Source: Acanthosepion esculentum
Lineage: Eukaryota; Mollusca; Cephalopoda; Sepiida; Sepiidae
Reading direction: 5' to 3'
Length of the DNA: 64,000 nt
Assembly: GCA_964036315.1 (NCBI GenBank)
Contig: OZ038485.1
Coordinates: forward strand, 99,937,602 to 100,001,601
In this document: positions 46,555-58,070 of the stretch, piece after piece
How the letters are laid out: every line of letters begins with the position of its first letter
Numbering within the stretch: position 1 is the stretch's first letter
Made by a program: the position numbers and the translations under genes
The notes under the pieces: model-generated
Seen by the model: the letters and a program-made list of their open reading frames with translations, nothing else
Told to the model about the DNA's origin: nothing
Database searches by the model: none

Positions 46555-47130
46555 AAGCTTTTCACCCCAAGCAAGGCTCGAAGCCACTAGCACGCAAGGG
46601 GTTACAGAAGGTTTGGAGGAAGAGCAGATAGGAGTGGTAAAGGAGAGAATGTGGAGAAAGATAGTCGATCGATCAAGACAAGGGGGTTACAGAAGATTTG
46701 GAGCGAGAGCAGATAGGAATGAAAGGTGAAAGGATGTGGAGAAGGGAAGTGGATAGATCAAGGCAACTGGAGATGTCGATTGACGTTACACTTAAATAGT
46801 TGGAGATTGTATTTGTCAGGGAAACAGGAATAAGGAAGGGAGTTCCACAGGCGAGATGTGCGAGACATGAAGCTATTGGAGTAGAAGAGACGTCTACATC
46901 TAACAGTTTCAACGGTGAAGGGGTGGCAACGGGGTGCCAGCCTCGTGGGACGTTTGAATTCATGAGGCCTGGGAACCAGCGAAAGCAGCTCATCGGAGCA
47001 ATTACCGTGGAAGTATTTGTAAAAAGTAGAAATATTTCCTACGATGAAGTTTATTTTGGTCATTTACAAAGCCTAAGTTAGTCTAACACAGGGTCAGATG
47101 AGAAATATGGTGATAGGATGAAAGTCTTGC
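46555..47130 (-). pseudogene. Non-LTR retrotransposon 2: reverse transcriptase C-terminus, copy 5
   Basis: The minus frame at 47063-46758 encodes ELLSLVPRPHEFKRPTRLAP, FTVETVRCRRLFYSNSFMSR and TSRLWNSLPYSCFPDKYNLQ, then FKCNVNRHLQLP. At the 3' end an ~85-bp stretch beginning GGGTTACAGAAG on the plus strand is present twice (about 46600-46684 and 46686-46770). Here the open frame survives well. Confidence 0.88.
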
Positions 47131-47610
47131 CCCAGTCATTTAAGTTCCCTATGGCTTGTCTGTCTTGAAAGGCTGTTTTCCAGATTCTAATACTTCGCTT
47201 AAATTACTAACTATACATGGCAAAATTGAGAGACTGTTAAGTATCTATGGAAGTATTAACAACAGGACGATGGTTTTGCGTCAATATTTTAAATGAAGAT
47301 GACTTGCCTGTCGTGAAAATCGAACTTACACCCATAAAACTAAATCTATCTAAATCGCTCAATGATTATCACACGTTTAAATCGATTGTTTATAATCGTC
47401 GAGTCTAGATGTCTGATTAAAATTATACTAAAACCTAATTAATCAATGCTGAATTTAATTTAATTTGTGTATATATAGTCCTCTGCCTCAGTGCTCTGTG
47501 GAATCAGCTCATTAAATTGACAGAATTAGGCTCTCTGTTTTTCCCTGATGTTATTGTCTATGCTAAGATAAGGGGTGGACGTTTGAAAGACAATGGCACT
47601 TTCACACTAT
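47131..47610. other. Unrecognised sequence
   Basis: No clear element. The first 40 bp may still belong to the adjacent retrotransposon. Confidence 0.4.
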
Positions 47611-47745
47611 TGCATTTAACAGAGAACTGGAGACGAAATGTCATATTTGATGGCGTATAAAAAACGCATACCTTTTCTACTAAAATGGCCCAAAAATATC
47701 CCCGGGTTTTATGCGAATTTGAGGTATTATGAGCCGTTCTTTTAT

Positions 47746-47793
<48 letters not shown>

Positions 47794-47823
47794 GTTGATA
47801 GATAGATAGATCTGAACAGACTG

Positions 47824-47891
<68 letters not shown>

Positions 47892-48047
47892 CTGAACAGC
47901 GTGCGATAAATAGATTGCATTTAACAGAGAACTGGAGACGAAATGTCATATTTGATGTCGTATAAAAATCGCATACCTTTTCTACTAAAATGGCTGAAAA
48001 ATATCTCCGGGTTTAATGCGAATTTGAGGTATTATGAGCCGTTCTTT

Positions 48048-48128
<81 letters not shown>

Positions 48129-48140
48129 CTGAACAGACTG

Positions 48141-48212
<72 letters not shown>

Positions 48213-48245
48213 CTGAACAGCGTGCGATAAATAGATAGACCTGAG
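47611..48245. repeat. Two ~305-bp units, each a unique segment plus (GATA)n
   Basis: TGCATTTAACAGAGAACTGG starts units at 47611 and 47916. Each has about 130 bp of unique sequence ending GAGCCGTTCTTTTA, then (GATA)n interrupted once by GATCTGAACAGACTGAGATA and closed by GATCTGAACAGCGTGCGATA. The interruptions are the reverse complement of those in the (TATC)n array at 45177-45797. Confidence 0.93.
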
Positions 48246-48704
48246 ACTTTGTCGCCATATTTATCACAACGTTTGGCCGTTGTACGCTCCGGTCTTCTTC
48301 AGGTGGTTGAAATATCGAACTGAACCCTTTATTTCGCTCACTGGGGTAGACCTCAAGGACACACGGCACAGTGGATAAAGGCGTTAGTTAGATCCAGTGA
48401 CAGGACCCAAAGAGTGTGAGTTCAATATCTGCTTAAGGCGGCGGAGAACTTGGAGAGGGAAATTAACAGGAGATAACAGATAACTGACATCCATTAGACA
48501 TGGCACATGGCACATGGAACTAGAACAGTCTACCCCAGTGAGCGAAATAAAGGGTTCAGTTCGACATTCCAACCACCTAAAGAAGGCCGGAGCATACAAC
48601 GGCCGAAACGTTGTAATAAATATGTCTACAAAAATGAGGACAATAATCTGAATAATGTAAATAGCGTACATAATATCTCATCTCAGAAATATAGACAGAG
48701 ACTC
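48240..48704 (+). mobile_element. Repeat family E, copy 5 (both arms present)
   Basis: An inverted left arm (48245-48352) is joined at GTAGACCTCAAGGACACA to the tRNA-like core (GGCACAGTGGATAAAGGCGT; GAGTGTGAGTTCAATATC), then the middle and the right arm (48540-48690) ending GTACATAATATCTCATCTCA. Both hammerhead-like motifs are damaged (one has CAAAC for GAAAC, the other CTAAAGA). (GATA)n follows directly. Confidence 0.9.
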
Positions 48705-48764
<60 letters not shown>

Positions 48765-48814
48765 CTGAACAGAATGATATAAATAGATAGATCTGAACAG
48801 ACTGAGATAATATA
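48705..48814. repeat. (GATA)n tail between two family E copies
   Basis: (GATA)n to 48763, then GATCTGAACAGAATGATATA and GATCTGAACAGACTGAGATA variants as in the neighbouring arrays. Confidence 0.93.
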
Positions 48815-49158
48815 CTATATATATTATTCGGTCTATTGTCCTCATCTTTGTCGCCGTATTTATCACAACGTTTCGGCCGTTGTACGCTCCGGCCTTCTTC
48901 GAATGGTTGGAATGTCGAACTGAACCCTTTATTTCGCTCACTGGGGTAGACCTCAAGGACACATGGCACAGTGGATAAAGACGTTAGCTAGACCCAGTGA
49001 CAGGACCCAAAGAGTGTGAGTTCAATACCTGGTTAAGGCGGTGGAGAACTTGAAGAGGGGAATTAACAGGAGATAAGTGATAACTGGCATCCATTAGACA
49101 TGGCACGTGGAACTAGAACAGTTTACCCCAGCGAGCGAAATAAAGGGTTCAGTTCAGG
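48815..49158 (+). mobile_element. Repeat family E, copy 6 (right arm truncated)
   Basis: Left arm, junction GTAGACCTCAAGGACACATG, core and middle are complete. The right arm stops after AAAGGGTTCAGTTCA at 49158, where a family C 3' fragment begins. The left-arm hammerhead core is damaged (TTCGAAGA). Confidence 0.88.
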
Positions 49159-49300
49159 GATGTTTATATTCACTTAGCGCAAATACTCTTGGGACAAGCA
49201 TAAATCTATATCTTCGCTCCAGCTATGGGTTAATTAGTAAAAGGTGGATCACTAAACCATTATTATCGCCCCCAAAATAAAATTGTGTACAAAATATTTA
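49159..49300 (+). mobile_element. SINE C 3' fragment
   Basis: GACAAGCATAAATCTATATC, CAGCTATGGGTTAATTAGTA and AAACCATTATTATC match the second half of family C. Confidence 0.6.
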
Positions 49301-49380
49301 GATTTTGTGATTAAATAACTGAAAGAGATTGATATGCTGCAGAAACAAAAACAACCAACGTATTTATCTATTTGTCTATC

Positions 49381-49383
<3 letters not shown>

Positions 49384-49445
<62 letters not shown>

Positions 49446-49465
49446 ATACACTACTCTACCGTCTT

Positions 49466-49533
<68 letters not shown>

Positions 49534-49555
49534 GACGGTAGAGTAGTGTATAGGT
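49384..49555. repeat. (TA)n tracts inside a 23-bp-armed inverted repeat
   Basis: 49442-49464 (ACCTATACACTACTCTACCG and on) is perfectly complementary to 49533-49555, with (TA)n and (CA)n between. Another (TA)n precedes it from 49384. The right arm is also the head of the following SINE C copy. Confidence 0.93.
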
Positions 49556-49682
49556 GCTCGGAGTGTGTAATCCAGTCGAATTCATTACTTACGTGCTAAT
49601 TAATGCCCTTGAGAAAGGCACGAATCCTCTTCTCCCTCATCTATGAGTAAAATAGCAGCACAGACTGTTCTATAGCCTTGGA
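49535..49682 (+). mobile_element. tRNA-derived SINE, family C, copy 3
   Basis: GTAGAGTAGTGTATAGGTGC, CAGTCGAATTCATTAC, GCTAATTAATGCCCTTGAG, AAGGCACGAATCCTCTTCTC and ATGAGTAAAATAGCAG follow the order of the minus-strand copy at 62535-62725. The B box is decayed. Confidence 0.7.
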
Positions 49683-49909
49683 GGGAAACTTGTCTAGAAG
49701 AAGGACAACTCTCAATTCAGATCCTGCAGACGGTAGTTTGGGGACCTTGTGGCACGTAGTGCACAAGGTCTCTGTATCTGGCCCTTCAAAAAGTGTGGTT
49801 GGTTCTGCACAAAGCCTTCACCCCTACAATCAAATCATATGTGCTGGTGTCTGGCTGTCGGTTCCTAGGAACTGAGTTGCTTGACCCACATACGTCGAAA
49901 ATGGGAGAG

Positions 49910-50125
49910 TCCAGATGAAATATAATCCTTGAAAATTGCCAAATGTATAGCCGAAAGCGGTCGGACAAAAAGAACATTCGGGCAGTTTTTATATAATTTA
50001 TCATCTGAAAAGAAAAAAACATTATATATTATATCGCATGAGAAATTATATAAACAACTAAATAAAAGCACCTTGTCAGTCGTTTTTAATGAAATGTGCA
50101 TAAAAGAAGGATTGCTGCCTAAATA
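49910..50125 (+). mobile_element. Penelope-like retroelement 3' tail, copy 3
   Basis: TATAATCCTTGAAAATTGCC, AAATGTATAGCCGAAAGCGG and ACAAAAAGAACATTCGG are followed by CATGAGAAATTATATAAAC and AAAGCACCTTGTCAGTCGTT, ending in (TA)n/(TG)n. All of this matches the tail of the GIY-YIG-bearing copy at 39400-39975. Only the non-coding 3' part is present. Confidence 0.78.
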
Positions 50126-50129
50126 CTCA

Positions 50130-50655
50130 AATATATATATGTGTGTGTGTGTATGTATGTATATATATATGTGTGTGTGTGTGTGTGTAGAAGAAGAATC
50201 TAACAAGTTGAAAACACATTAAAGAGTCACATAGGAAAAAACAACTCTTAACAGTGAGGATTTAGCAGTCTCAGCTATAAGGTATCATGTTTGACGCCAT
50301 TGCTAAACTCACATTAATATATGATACTACTGGGTGTAAATTGAGAGATTGGTTTCCTGTTGTTATTAAGTAATTAACTGATCCCCTTGGATGTATTAGG
50401 GATTATTCAAAGACTCCTATAGGAGTGCATTCTCATGCTAGTAACAGTTTAAAATCTCCCTTTCGTTTATGCTATATTAGTAGATATTAATTGTAATAGG
50501 GACGCTTATTTTACATCAAATCCGCTAAGTGACGTGGATTGAAATCAGAATAAAAGCAAGCAGGGAGAGTTAAACAGAGATTAAAATATCCCCGCCTAAG
50601 TATCTTGATTTGTCGTATGGTGTTCTCTGCATTAAAAAATATGACTTATAATGGT
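50130..50655. other. (TG)n, then unrecognised sequence
   Basis: (TG)n and (TA)n at 50134-50190. The rest has no identified family or coding signal. Confidence 0.5.
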
Positions 50656-50660
50656 GAGTA

Positions 50661-50795
50661 ATGGCGGTGTAATGGTTAACAAGCTTGTCTCGCTAGAACA
50701 ATTACGACTGAATAGTGAGTTCGATTCTCACTGGGCGCCCCATACTTTCGGCCTTGTGCCACCTTTAATCTACGCTTGGAAAATCTCTAAGGGCG
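50661..50795 (+). mobile_element. SINE A, tandem copy 1
   Basis: A box GGCGGTGTAATGGTTAACAA, CTTGTCTCGCTAGAACAATT, B box GAGTTCGATTCTCACTGGGC, then CCCATACTTTCGGCCTTGTG and ATCTACGCTTGGAAAATC. The tRNA-like head is the RNA polymerase III promoter in such elements. Confidence 0.88.
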
Positions 50796-50796
50796 C

Positions 50797-50932
50797 CTCG
50801 GCGTGGTGTAATGGTTAGCAAGCTTGTCTCGCTAGAACAATTACGACTGAATATTGAGTTCGATCCTCACTGGGCGCCCCATACTTTCGGCCTTGTGCCA
50901 CATCTAAGATACGCTCGGGAAATCGCTATAAT
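50797..50932 (+). mobile_element. SINE A, tandem copy 2
   Basis: GGCGTGGTGTAATGGTTAGC starts it and ACGCTCGGGAAATCGCTA ends it. It lies directly behind copy 1 with only GGGCGCCTC between, so the two form a head-to-tail dimer. The two differ at about ten positions, suggesting an old dimer or a dimeric source. Confidence 0.88.
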
Positions 50933-51289
50933 GAGAAGAGGTCGCATTTTTCTTAAAAATTTGTACTTATTTTCTTATTTTTTGTTATCTTCTTTTTCTT
51001 TTTGTTGATTTCTTTGCTTATTCTATCTTTTGTCTTTATTTCAATATCGTCTTCTTCTTTTGAACAGAGTCAATTTCTTCTTCTCTTTGAATTTTCGTGT
51101 TGTTTTTTTTTTACCATTTCCGATTTCTTTTTCTTCTCTTTGATTCCTCCTTTGTATATTCTTTTTAGAACTGCTTATTTCTCCCTTCCCTTCTTCCTCC
51201 TTTTCTCTTTCATTCTTTCTCTTTTGACTATTAGCGTTTACTTCTTTTTGCTTTCGCTCTGTTTCTTTTCTCATCTTTTCTTTCTCTTC

Positions 51290-51716
51290 GTCGTCTTCTG
51301 ATTCTTTTTCTTCTCCTCTTCGTCGTCTTCTCTTCTTATTCTCCTCCTCTTTGTCGTCTTCTCTTCTTATTCTTTTTCTCCTCCTCTTCGTCGTCTTCTC
51401 TTCTCATTCTTTTTCTCCTCCTCTTCGTCGTCATCTCTTCTTATTCTTTTTCTCCTCCTCTTCGTCGTCTTCTCTTCTTATTCTCCTCGTCTTTGTTGTC
51501 TTCTCTTCTCATTCTTTTTCTCCTCCTCTTCGTCGTCATCTCTTCTTATTCTTTTTCTCCTCCTCTTCGTCGTCTTCTCTTCTTATTCTCCTCGTCTTTG
51601 TTGTCTTCTCTTCTCATTCTTTTTCTCCTCCTCTTCGTCGTCTTCTCTTCTCATTCTTTTTCTCCTCCTCTTCGTCGTCTTCTCTTCTTATTCTTTTTCT
51701 CCTCCTCTTCTTTCTT
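51290..51716 (+). repeat. ~37-bp pyrimidine-rich minisatellite
   Basis: TTTTTCTCCTCCTCTTCGTC and GTCTTCTCTTCTTATTC recur about 11 times, with TTCGTCGTCATC and CTCGTCTTTGTTGTC variants. A block of three units is itself duplicated near 51490 and 51600. Confidence 0.93.
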
Positions 51717-51751
51717 AGTTAAAGAAACTCTTCAGATGTTCATTGTTTTCA

Positions 51752-51885
51752 TAGTGATTTACTAAGTATAGCATAGATGTGACACAAGGCCTGAAATAGG
51801 TAGCACTCAGTGAGAATCGAACTCACCGTTCAGTCGTCCTTGAGCTAGAGAGTCAAGCTTGATAACCATTACGCCACGTAATGTT
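51752..51885 (-). mobile_element. SINE A, minus-strand copy
   Basis: The minus strand reads ATTACGTGGCGTAATGGTTA, CAAGCTTGACTCTCTAGCTC, GAGTTCGATTCTCACTGAGT, then TTCAGGCCTTGTGTCACATC and TACTTAGTAAATCAC. Confidence 0.86.
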
Positions 51886-52555
51886 GTATTCGGTATTCGC
51901 TTTTTTTAAATAACCCGACCTCGCAAATTTGAGCTCATTTATCAGGTTTTTGGGGGTTTTGTGTGTTGTTTTCTGATATTAGTCTCTTAAACGGAGAGAT
52001 ACGAGCAATTCCAGGGTGCTTCTTGTCGAGCCCGTGATGTGCACATCTGAGAGTTAAAATAACAGTGTCAAATAGAAAATAACATTCTCCCAAAAGAGGA
52101 TACCTTTATATTTTTGTTCTTTTACTTGATCTATGGTTTCGTAATGTGTTTTCGTTAGAATAAATCTTGTACAGTTACTCGCGTCAGACTGATGTAATTC
52201 CGTTATTGAATTCGTCGCTATCCAAATAGCAGATGTTTATTAAATTAACCCTAGTCTGACAAAAGGACACAAAAGTTCGAGGCAAATTCCCTAAAGTCAT
52301 AAAAATTCATTTATCAAGACAACCTGGGCGTGTATATAATATTCAAATTTTTCTAACGCTTACATCATTTTGTTTTAAGCGAGAGACAAACACCCCTGTG
52401 CAAATTAATTGAAATAACAGCTTCAGTTGGGGTTTTTTTTTCGTCATACGGCTAGTTTTAGACCAATAGGATTGACAGGCTTTAATTGATTTCTATTTTT
52501 CCCTTAGATTAGCTCATTTGCAGTGTTGAGTAGTAATATGAATGTATTTTCGGGG
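51886..52555. other. Unrecognised sequence
   Basis: No identified family or coding signal. Confidence 0.45.
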
Positions 52556-52678
52556 TGTATGATGAAATTTGTTTCGCCTTGAAAAATATTGCGTCATCCG
52601 TCATTGTATCAGATTTTCACCACACCCAAAAACTATTGTCTCGACTGTTTATTAGTTATCCTACTGCCATTGTCTGCG

Positions 52679-52876
52679 ATGGACGTTACCCCAAAGAAGC
52701 GTATAAAACTTGTAACGCTGCACGAGCACACTGGCAAACACACTGAAAGTACTATAGACTGGCTCGTAAAAGCTCCTGATTTAAATCCAAGTGAGAATCT
52801 GTGGTCAATCTTCAAGGAACGACTTCGTGGAATGGACATACAAAGTACTACCGTGTGCACTGGGGCATGTTTCATT
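52679..52876 (+). pseudogene. Tc1-like transposase: N-terminus fused to C-terminal part
   Basis: The frame starts MDVTPKKRIKLVTLHEHTGK, which resembles the first residues of Tc1-type transposases before the paired-like DNA-binding domain. It continues after a short join into WLVKAPDLNPSENLWSIFKE, the region around the third catalytic acidic residue (SPDLNP.ENLW). About 250 residues, including most DNA-binding helices and the first two catalytic aspartates, are missing, apparently by an in-frame internal deletion. The frame then runs into (TA)n. Confidence 0.78.
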
Positions 52877-53062
<186 letters not shown>

Positions 53063-53066
<4 letters not shown>

Positions 53067-53185
53067 CGTTGGTACAGTTGGTATGGAGTTTGCCTCCTAT
53101 CGTAACAGTTTGGGTTTCAATTCTCTGTAGTGGATGCGCACTGCTGATGAGTTCCAAATATAGGACGAAACTGCATTCTGTTGAG
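53063..53185 (+). mobile_element. Possible SINE head, unassigned family
   Basis: GTTGGTACAGTTGGTATGG resembles an A box and GGGTTTCAATTCTCTG, about 30 bp later, is a weak B box. No second copy is seen. Confidence 0.35.
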
Positions 53186-53245
53186 GTTTCTTCTAGACAC
53201 GATGAATTACTTAATTAAGATTATTTCAAATCCTCCTAATTATTT

Positions 53246-54161
<916 letters not shown>

Positions 54162-54232
<71 letters not shown>

Positions 54233-54418
54233 TGGCTCAGGAATTACATGCCTCACACCTTAATATTGTATCGTTGTGGAATATATGTCATAAATTTAAG
54301 AGTAAATTAATACTGTAATTGAAATATATACCATAGAATGAAGTAGAAAGCTTTTATGATATAAAATGATTTTTTTTCAACCTTGGGCTACGGAGTTATC
54401 TATCTATCTATCTATCTA

Positions 54419-54477
<59 letters not shown>
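54162..54477. repeat. (TA)n and (TATC)n tracts
   Basis: (TA)n at 54164-54231, (TATC)n at 54396-54420 and (TA)n at 54420-54477. The bases between are unassigned. Confidence 0.94.
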
Positions 54478-54481
<4 letters not shown>

Positions 54482-55580
54482 AAAACCCAAGAAGCGTTTA
54501 TGCTCCTTTCTTGTCTTAGAAGTACATAACTGGACGGAGAACCTTCGTCAAAATGGCTTTGAATATTCTACGAATAAAACTCTCATATCAGAATCCAACG
54601 CAGATAAAAAGCTTTGATAATCCAGTGTAGGAAAGGAGAAAATAAAAAAACATAAACATTGACTATGTATTACAATAACATGTCCCTTCAATGAAACTTA
54701 GTGTTTGAAGTTTACATTAGCCACAAACGAATCGCCATAAAAAGAAAAAACAAGATGTAATACTCTCGTAAAGATTCAAGTACAAAAAAAATCCTGGTGT
54801 CGTATTTTCCGTGTTATATTTTATGACTTTTCCGTGAATGGAAAGAAACTTTTTTTTTTTTTTTAAATCCGGGCATGTAGATATATCGTCAACTTATCTA
54901 CATCTGGCCAGATTTAGTAGCTACAAAGTAGAAACAGTCAACTAGTCTGTCTTCCTGCTTGGAAAATTTTCTTTAAGAGAATAAAAATCTTATAGGTGTA
55001 TGTAATTTTGCATTTGGATTACACACTTTCATTTCATTCTGATCCTGAACATTGCATTTCTTGTTCCAGTGTCTTTAACGAGACCATACTGTTCTTGTCC
55101 TATTTATGATCAACTTCTTTTACGCACTCTATTGAATTCGCATGATAATCTAAGCTACGTAGTTTATAAAGACTGATTATCCGATGGTGATCCAATTCAC
55201 TTGCTTTCGACTTAATTTCTTTTTATTTTCTTAATTAATTTTATTTTGTTTATTCCGTACTTGTTTTTATTTATTTAAGTGTATTCCTTTTTAAATGCGT
55301 ATTTATATATTTTGACTTATAATTATCTTTTGCTAGCCTAAACAATCTGACCAAAATTTGGACTTATTTGTATGTATATCTCGCCATATTTCTTCTTCAT
55401 CGTCTTTTTTTTTCACACAATAAAGTTCAAATAATGTTAATTCCCGGCTCGATTCTATTTTAATAGAAGATATTTGAACGCATACTAAATTAAAAATTAA
55501 TACATAATGTCATACTATGATTTCCATAGCTATCTCTACCCAAATGCATACTAATTTTATTTACTATTTATTTACGTTTT
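54478..55580. other. Unrecognised AT-rich sequence
   Basis: Frames here are short and without domain features. No repeat family is identified. Confidence 0.45.
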
Positions 55581-55585
55581 TATGA

Positions 55586-55985
55586 CTTAGGATTGTGTTT
55601 CCGATTGCTTTTAAAGTCGGCTTCATCTCTATACTAATGTCTCCGCTTGAACTCAGAAATTTTATTCACTGATTATTACCTTGCTCCTATCCCAATCGGA
55701 GTAAATAGGTTCGCCTCTCGTCCGGTTCCCACTTCTTCCGTGTTCAAATCTATAATTACAGCGTCTTCACCTGAACTCTGAAAATTTATTCACGAATTAT
55801 ATTTCCTTTCTTCTCAACAAATAGTAGAAGATAGGTTTGTCTATCGCCCGGTCTTTGGAACAGGAGAAAAGGTTTATCCCTTGTTTCTTTCTAGGATTGG
55901 GTTTCCGAATCCTTCTAAAGTCGACTTCTCTAGACTTCTAACGTCACCGACTTAGCTCTGAAGTTTTATTCATTAATTACAATGT
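55586..55985 (+). repeat. Partial tandem duplication with a shared short unit
   Basis: GGATTG.GTTTCCGA.T..TT.TAAAGTCG and CTGAA.TTTTATTCA.T.ATTA recur at about 55590 and 55893. Within it AGTAAATAGGTTCGCCT...TCGTCCGGTT and AGATAGGTTTGTCTATCGCCCGGT resemble the ~95-bp repeat at 60945-61190. Confidence 0.75.
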
Positions 55986-56227
55986 AACAAAAGTTTGACA
56001 TTTTTTTCTGTCTTTGGTCAATGTCTATGATTTCCTAATTGCTTTTGTTTCAGAAGCAAAAAAAATGACAGTTATTCTCTTATGACTTTGTTTCTTGTGC
56101 CCTAGACATCGATGTTTTGAAGCTAATCAAATTTCAATTCGTTCCAGACAGATTCAGCGCTGAGTTACTGAAGGAAAATTTTCTAGAATTTTCAAGAACT
56201 TTCCTGCTCGATTTTATTTATTTATTT

Positions 56228-56655
56228 TGAGATGATCCTCAGACGAAGCTTTATCGAAGGGCAGAGTCTCGTCTATGGAAACAGCTACCCGACCCCGTTT
56301 TATATGGGGGCATACGGGGAATTTTGGGCCGAGCCTACGGGCTCGGACACCCCTCATTAAATTCGGCCTTGTGCCACATCTGACTGCGTGAGGCGGTGGG
56401 TAGTTATCCTGCCGTTGGAGATTTGTCTCCAGCTGTGCTTGTTAAACTCTCTACCCCCGGGTAAAGAGGATCCCCAGACGAGGTTCTGCCGAAGGGCAGA
56501 GTCTAGTCTCGAGAAACAGCTACTCGATCCCGTTTTATATAGGGTCTACGGGAAATTTTTGGCCGAATTTACTGGCTTGGATACCCCACATTAAAATCGG
56601 CCTTATGCCACCTCTGACCTTTTGGAGTGGTTGATGGATATCCCGCAGTTGGAGA
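56228..56655 (+). repeat. GC-rich tandem repeat, family T, about two units
   Basis: CGGCCTT.TGCCAC recurs at 56364 and 56598, a 234-bp period. H1 is TTGGAGA-TTTG-TCTCCAG. H2 is TACCC-CC-GGGTA inside CTCTC...AAGAG. H3 is AGACGAG-GT-TCTGCC-GAAG-GGCAGA-GTCTAGTCT, and its sister copy at 56246 has AGACGA...TCGTCT. The unit is interrupted by no frame of note. Confidence 0.78.
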
Positions 56656-56684
56656 TTCATTGTTGAATTCACTTGACTCACTTC

Positions 56685-56815
56685 TAGCAGTTGACTACTT
56701 CTACATGCCGCTGGCGAATCTTATATGTGTTGTTCTTGTCCTAAGTATTATCGTTTATTACCAACCTTCGTGTGATTATTCTATTCAGTAACCTTCCCTA
56801 GGTTACAACAAAAAT
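56685..56815 (-). repeat. Third copy of the ~245-bp unit of 15681-16160
   Basis: On the minus strand it reads GGTTACTGAATAGAATAATC, ACGAAGGTTGGTAATAAACG and GATTCGCCAGCGGCATGTAG, in the same order as the units at 15.7-16.1 kb. Confidence 0.7.
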
Positions 56816-56964
56816 CATCATTCTCTTTTTTTTTGTTCATACACCACAACATGCTCGCAATAATATCTTGTAACGTTACATAAACCAAACATGGATAATA
56901 AATTCCTGTAACGTGGATTCATCATCTAAATTTTTTAAAATACGGTAAGAAACTTTACACTTTC

Positions 56965-57068
56965 TATACATATTGTTAACGAAATAGACTGACAATTATT
57001 TTTAATATATATTTAGTGTTATACGTTATTTATATATAACACAAATACTTAAGTAAATGCTCTGTTTT
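56965..57068 (-). mobile_element. SINE B 3' tail fragment
   Basis: The minus strand has AACAGAGCATTTACTTAAGT then ATTTGTGTTATATATAAATA, the tail of family B without its tRNA-like head. A 37-bp direct repeat (CGTCCTGGGTAAG.CG) follows at 57068-57125. Confidence 0.72.
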
Positions 57069-57357
57069 CGTCCTGGGTAAGACGTTAAACTACATCCGCG
57101 TCCTGGGTAAGGCGATAAACTACGTCCAGCAGCAAGGCCTCTGATCAGGGGGTTTTGAGGAGCGTGGAACCACCTCTTAATTGCTGGTGTTCCCAGTTCC
57201 ACTCTGACCCGGGGTGGTAGCACCTGTTACGGTCCCAGCTATGGGCAAATAGTTAACCAGTAATACTTTTTGAAAAAAATTATTACCAGCAACACAATTT
57301 TGAAGGAAAAGTATTACCAGAAACAGATTTTAGACAAAACAAAACATTACCAGCAAT

Positions 57358-57652
57358 AAAAATTTTGTCGGCATTAAATAACCCATTGAGGTTGATATGC
57401 CGTAAAACAAAATAAACCAAACCAATCTAAACCAAAGAATACATATTCTATTCATACGAATCTATCCTAAAAATTTTGTCGGCATTAAATAACCCATTGA
57501 GTTTGATATGCCGTAAAACAAAATAAACCAAACCAATCTAATTGAAAGAATACATATTCTATTCATACGAATCTATCCTAAAGATGTTGTCGGCATTAAA
57601 TAATCCATTAAGGTTGATATGACGTAAAACAAAATAAACCAAATCAAATCTA
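57358..57652 (+). repeat. 111-bp tandem repeat, 2.6 units
   Basis: GTCGGCATTAAATAA begins units at 57367, 57478 and 57589, exactly 111 bp apart. Units share GATATGCCGTAAAACAAAAT and ATACATATTCTATTCATACG. The third stops where a minus-strand SINE B begins. Confidence 0.95.
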
Positions 57653-58070
57653 AATGCTCTGTTTGTAATAGACAATATTAACAACATTTACCGGACTGAA
57701 CGTCCGTGAAATTTCATAAGAAATATTGTCCCCCCAACAGGAATCGGTCCCGTATCCTATAGGGAGCCGTCATATAACATGACGTACTATACTAGTTTAG
57801 CTACGAAGGAGCGTCCGGTTAGCAAGGAGGTTTTTTACTGCTTTTAAACTACAAACTTTCCATGATCTCCCTAGAACGTCCATGTCTGCTCGAAGCGTAT
57901 CTTAACGTAAACAAATGACGTCACACACTACGAAGGCGGACTTAGTACGACAATTATTCTTAATATATTTTATTGTTGTACGTTATTTATATAGACACAA
58001 ATATTTAAGTAAATGGTCTGTTTATCATAAACAGTATTAATAACATTAACCGACCTGATACGAGTAAAGA
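57650..58070 (-). mobile_element. SINE B, copy 3, plus the tail of another copy
   Basis: The minus strand holds GTAGCTAAACTAGTATAGTA, ATAGGATACGGGACCGATTC (decayed B box) and AACAGAGCATTTAGATTTG. A second tail (AACAGACCATTTACTTAAAT, GTGTCTATATAAATAACGTA) lies at 57955-58065, so two family B copies overlap or are nested. Confidence 0.75.

Noticed and set aside
50661..50740. Functional tRNA gene
   Set aside because: SINE A head with mismatched arms, followed by the conserved SINE body.
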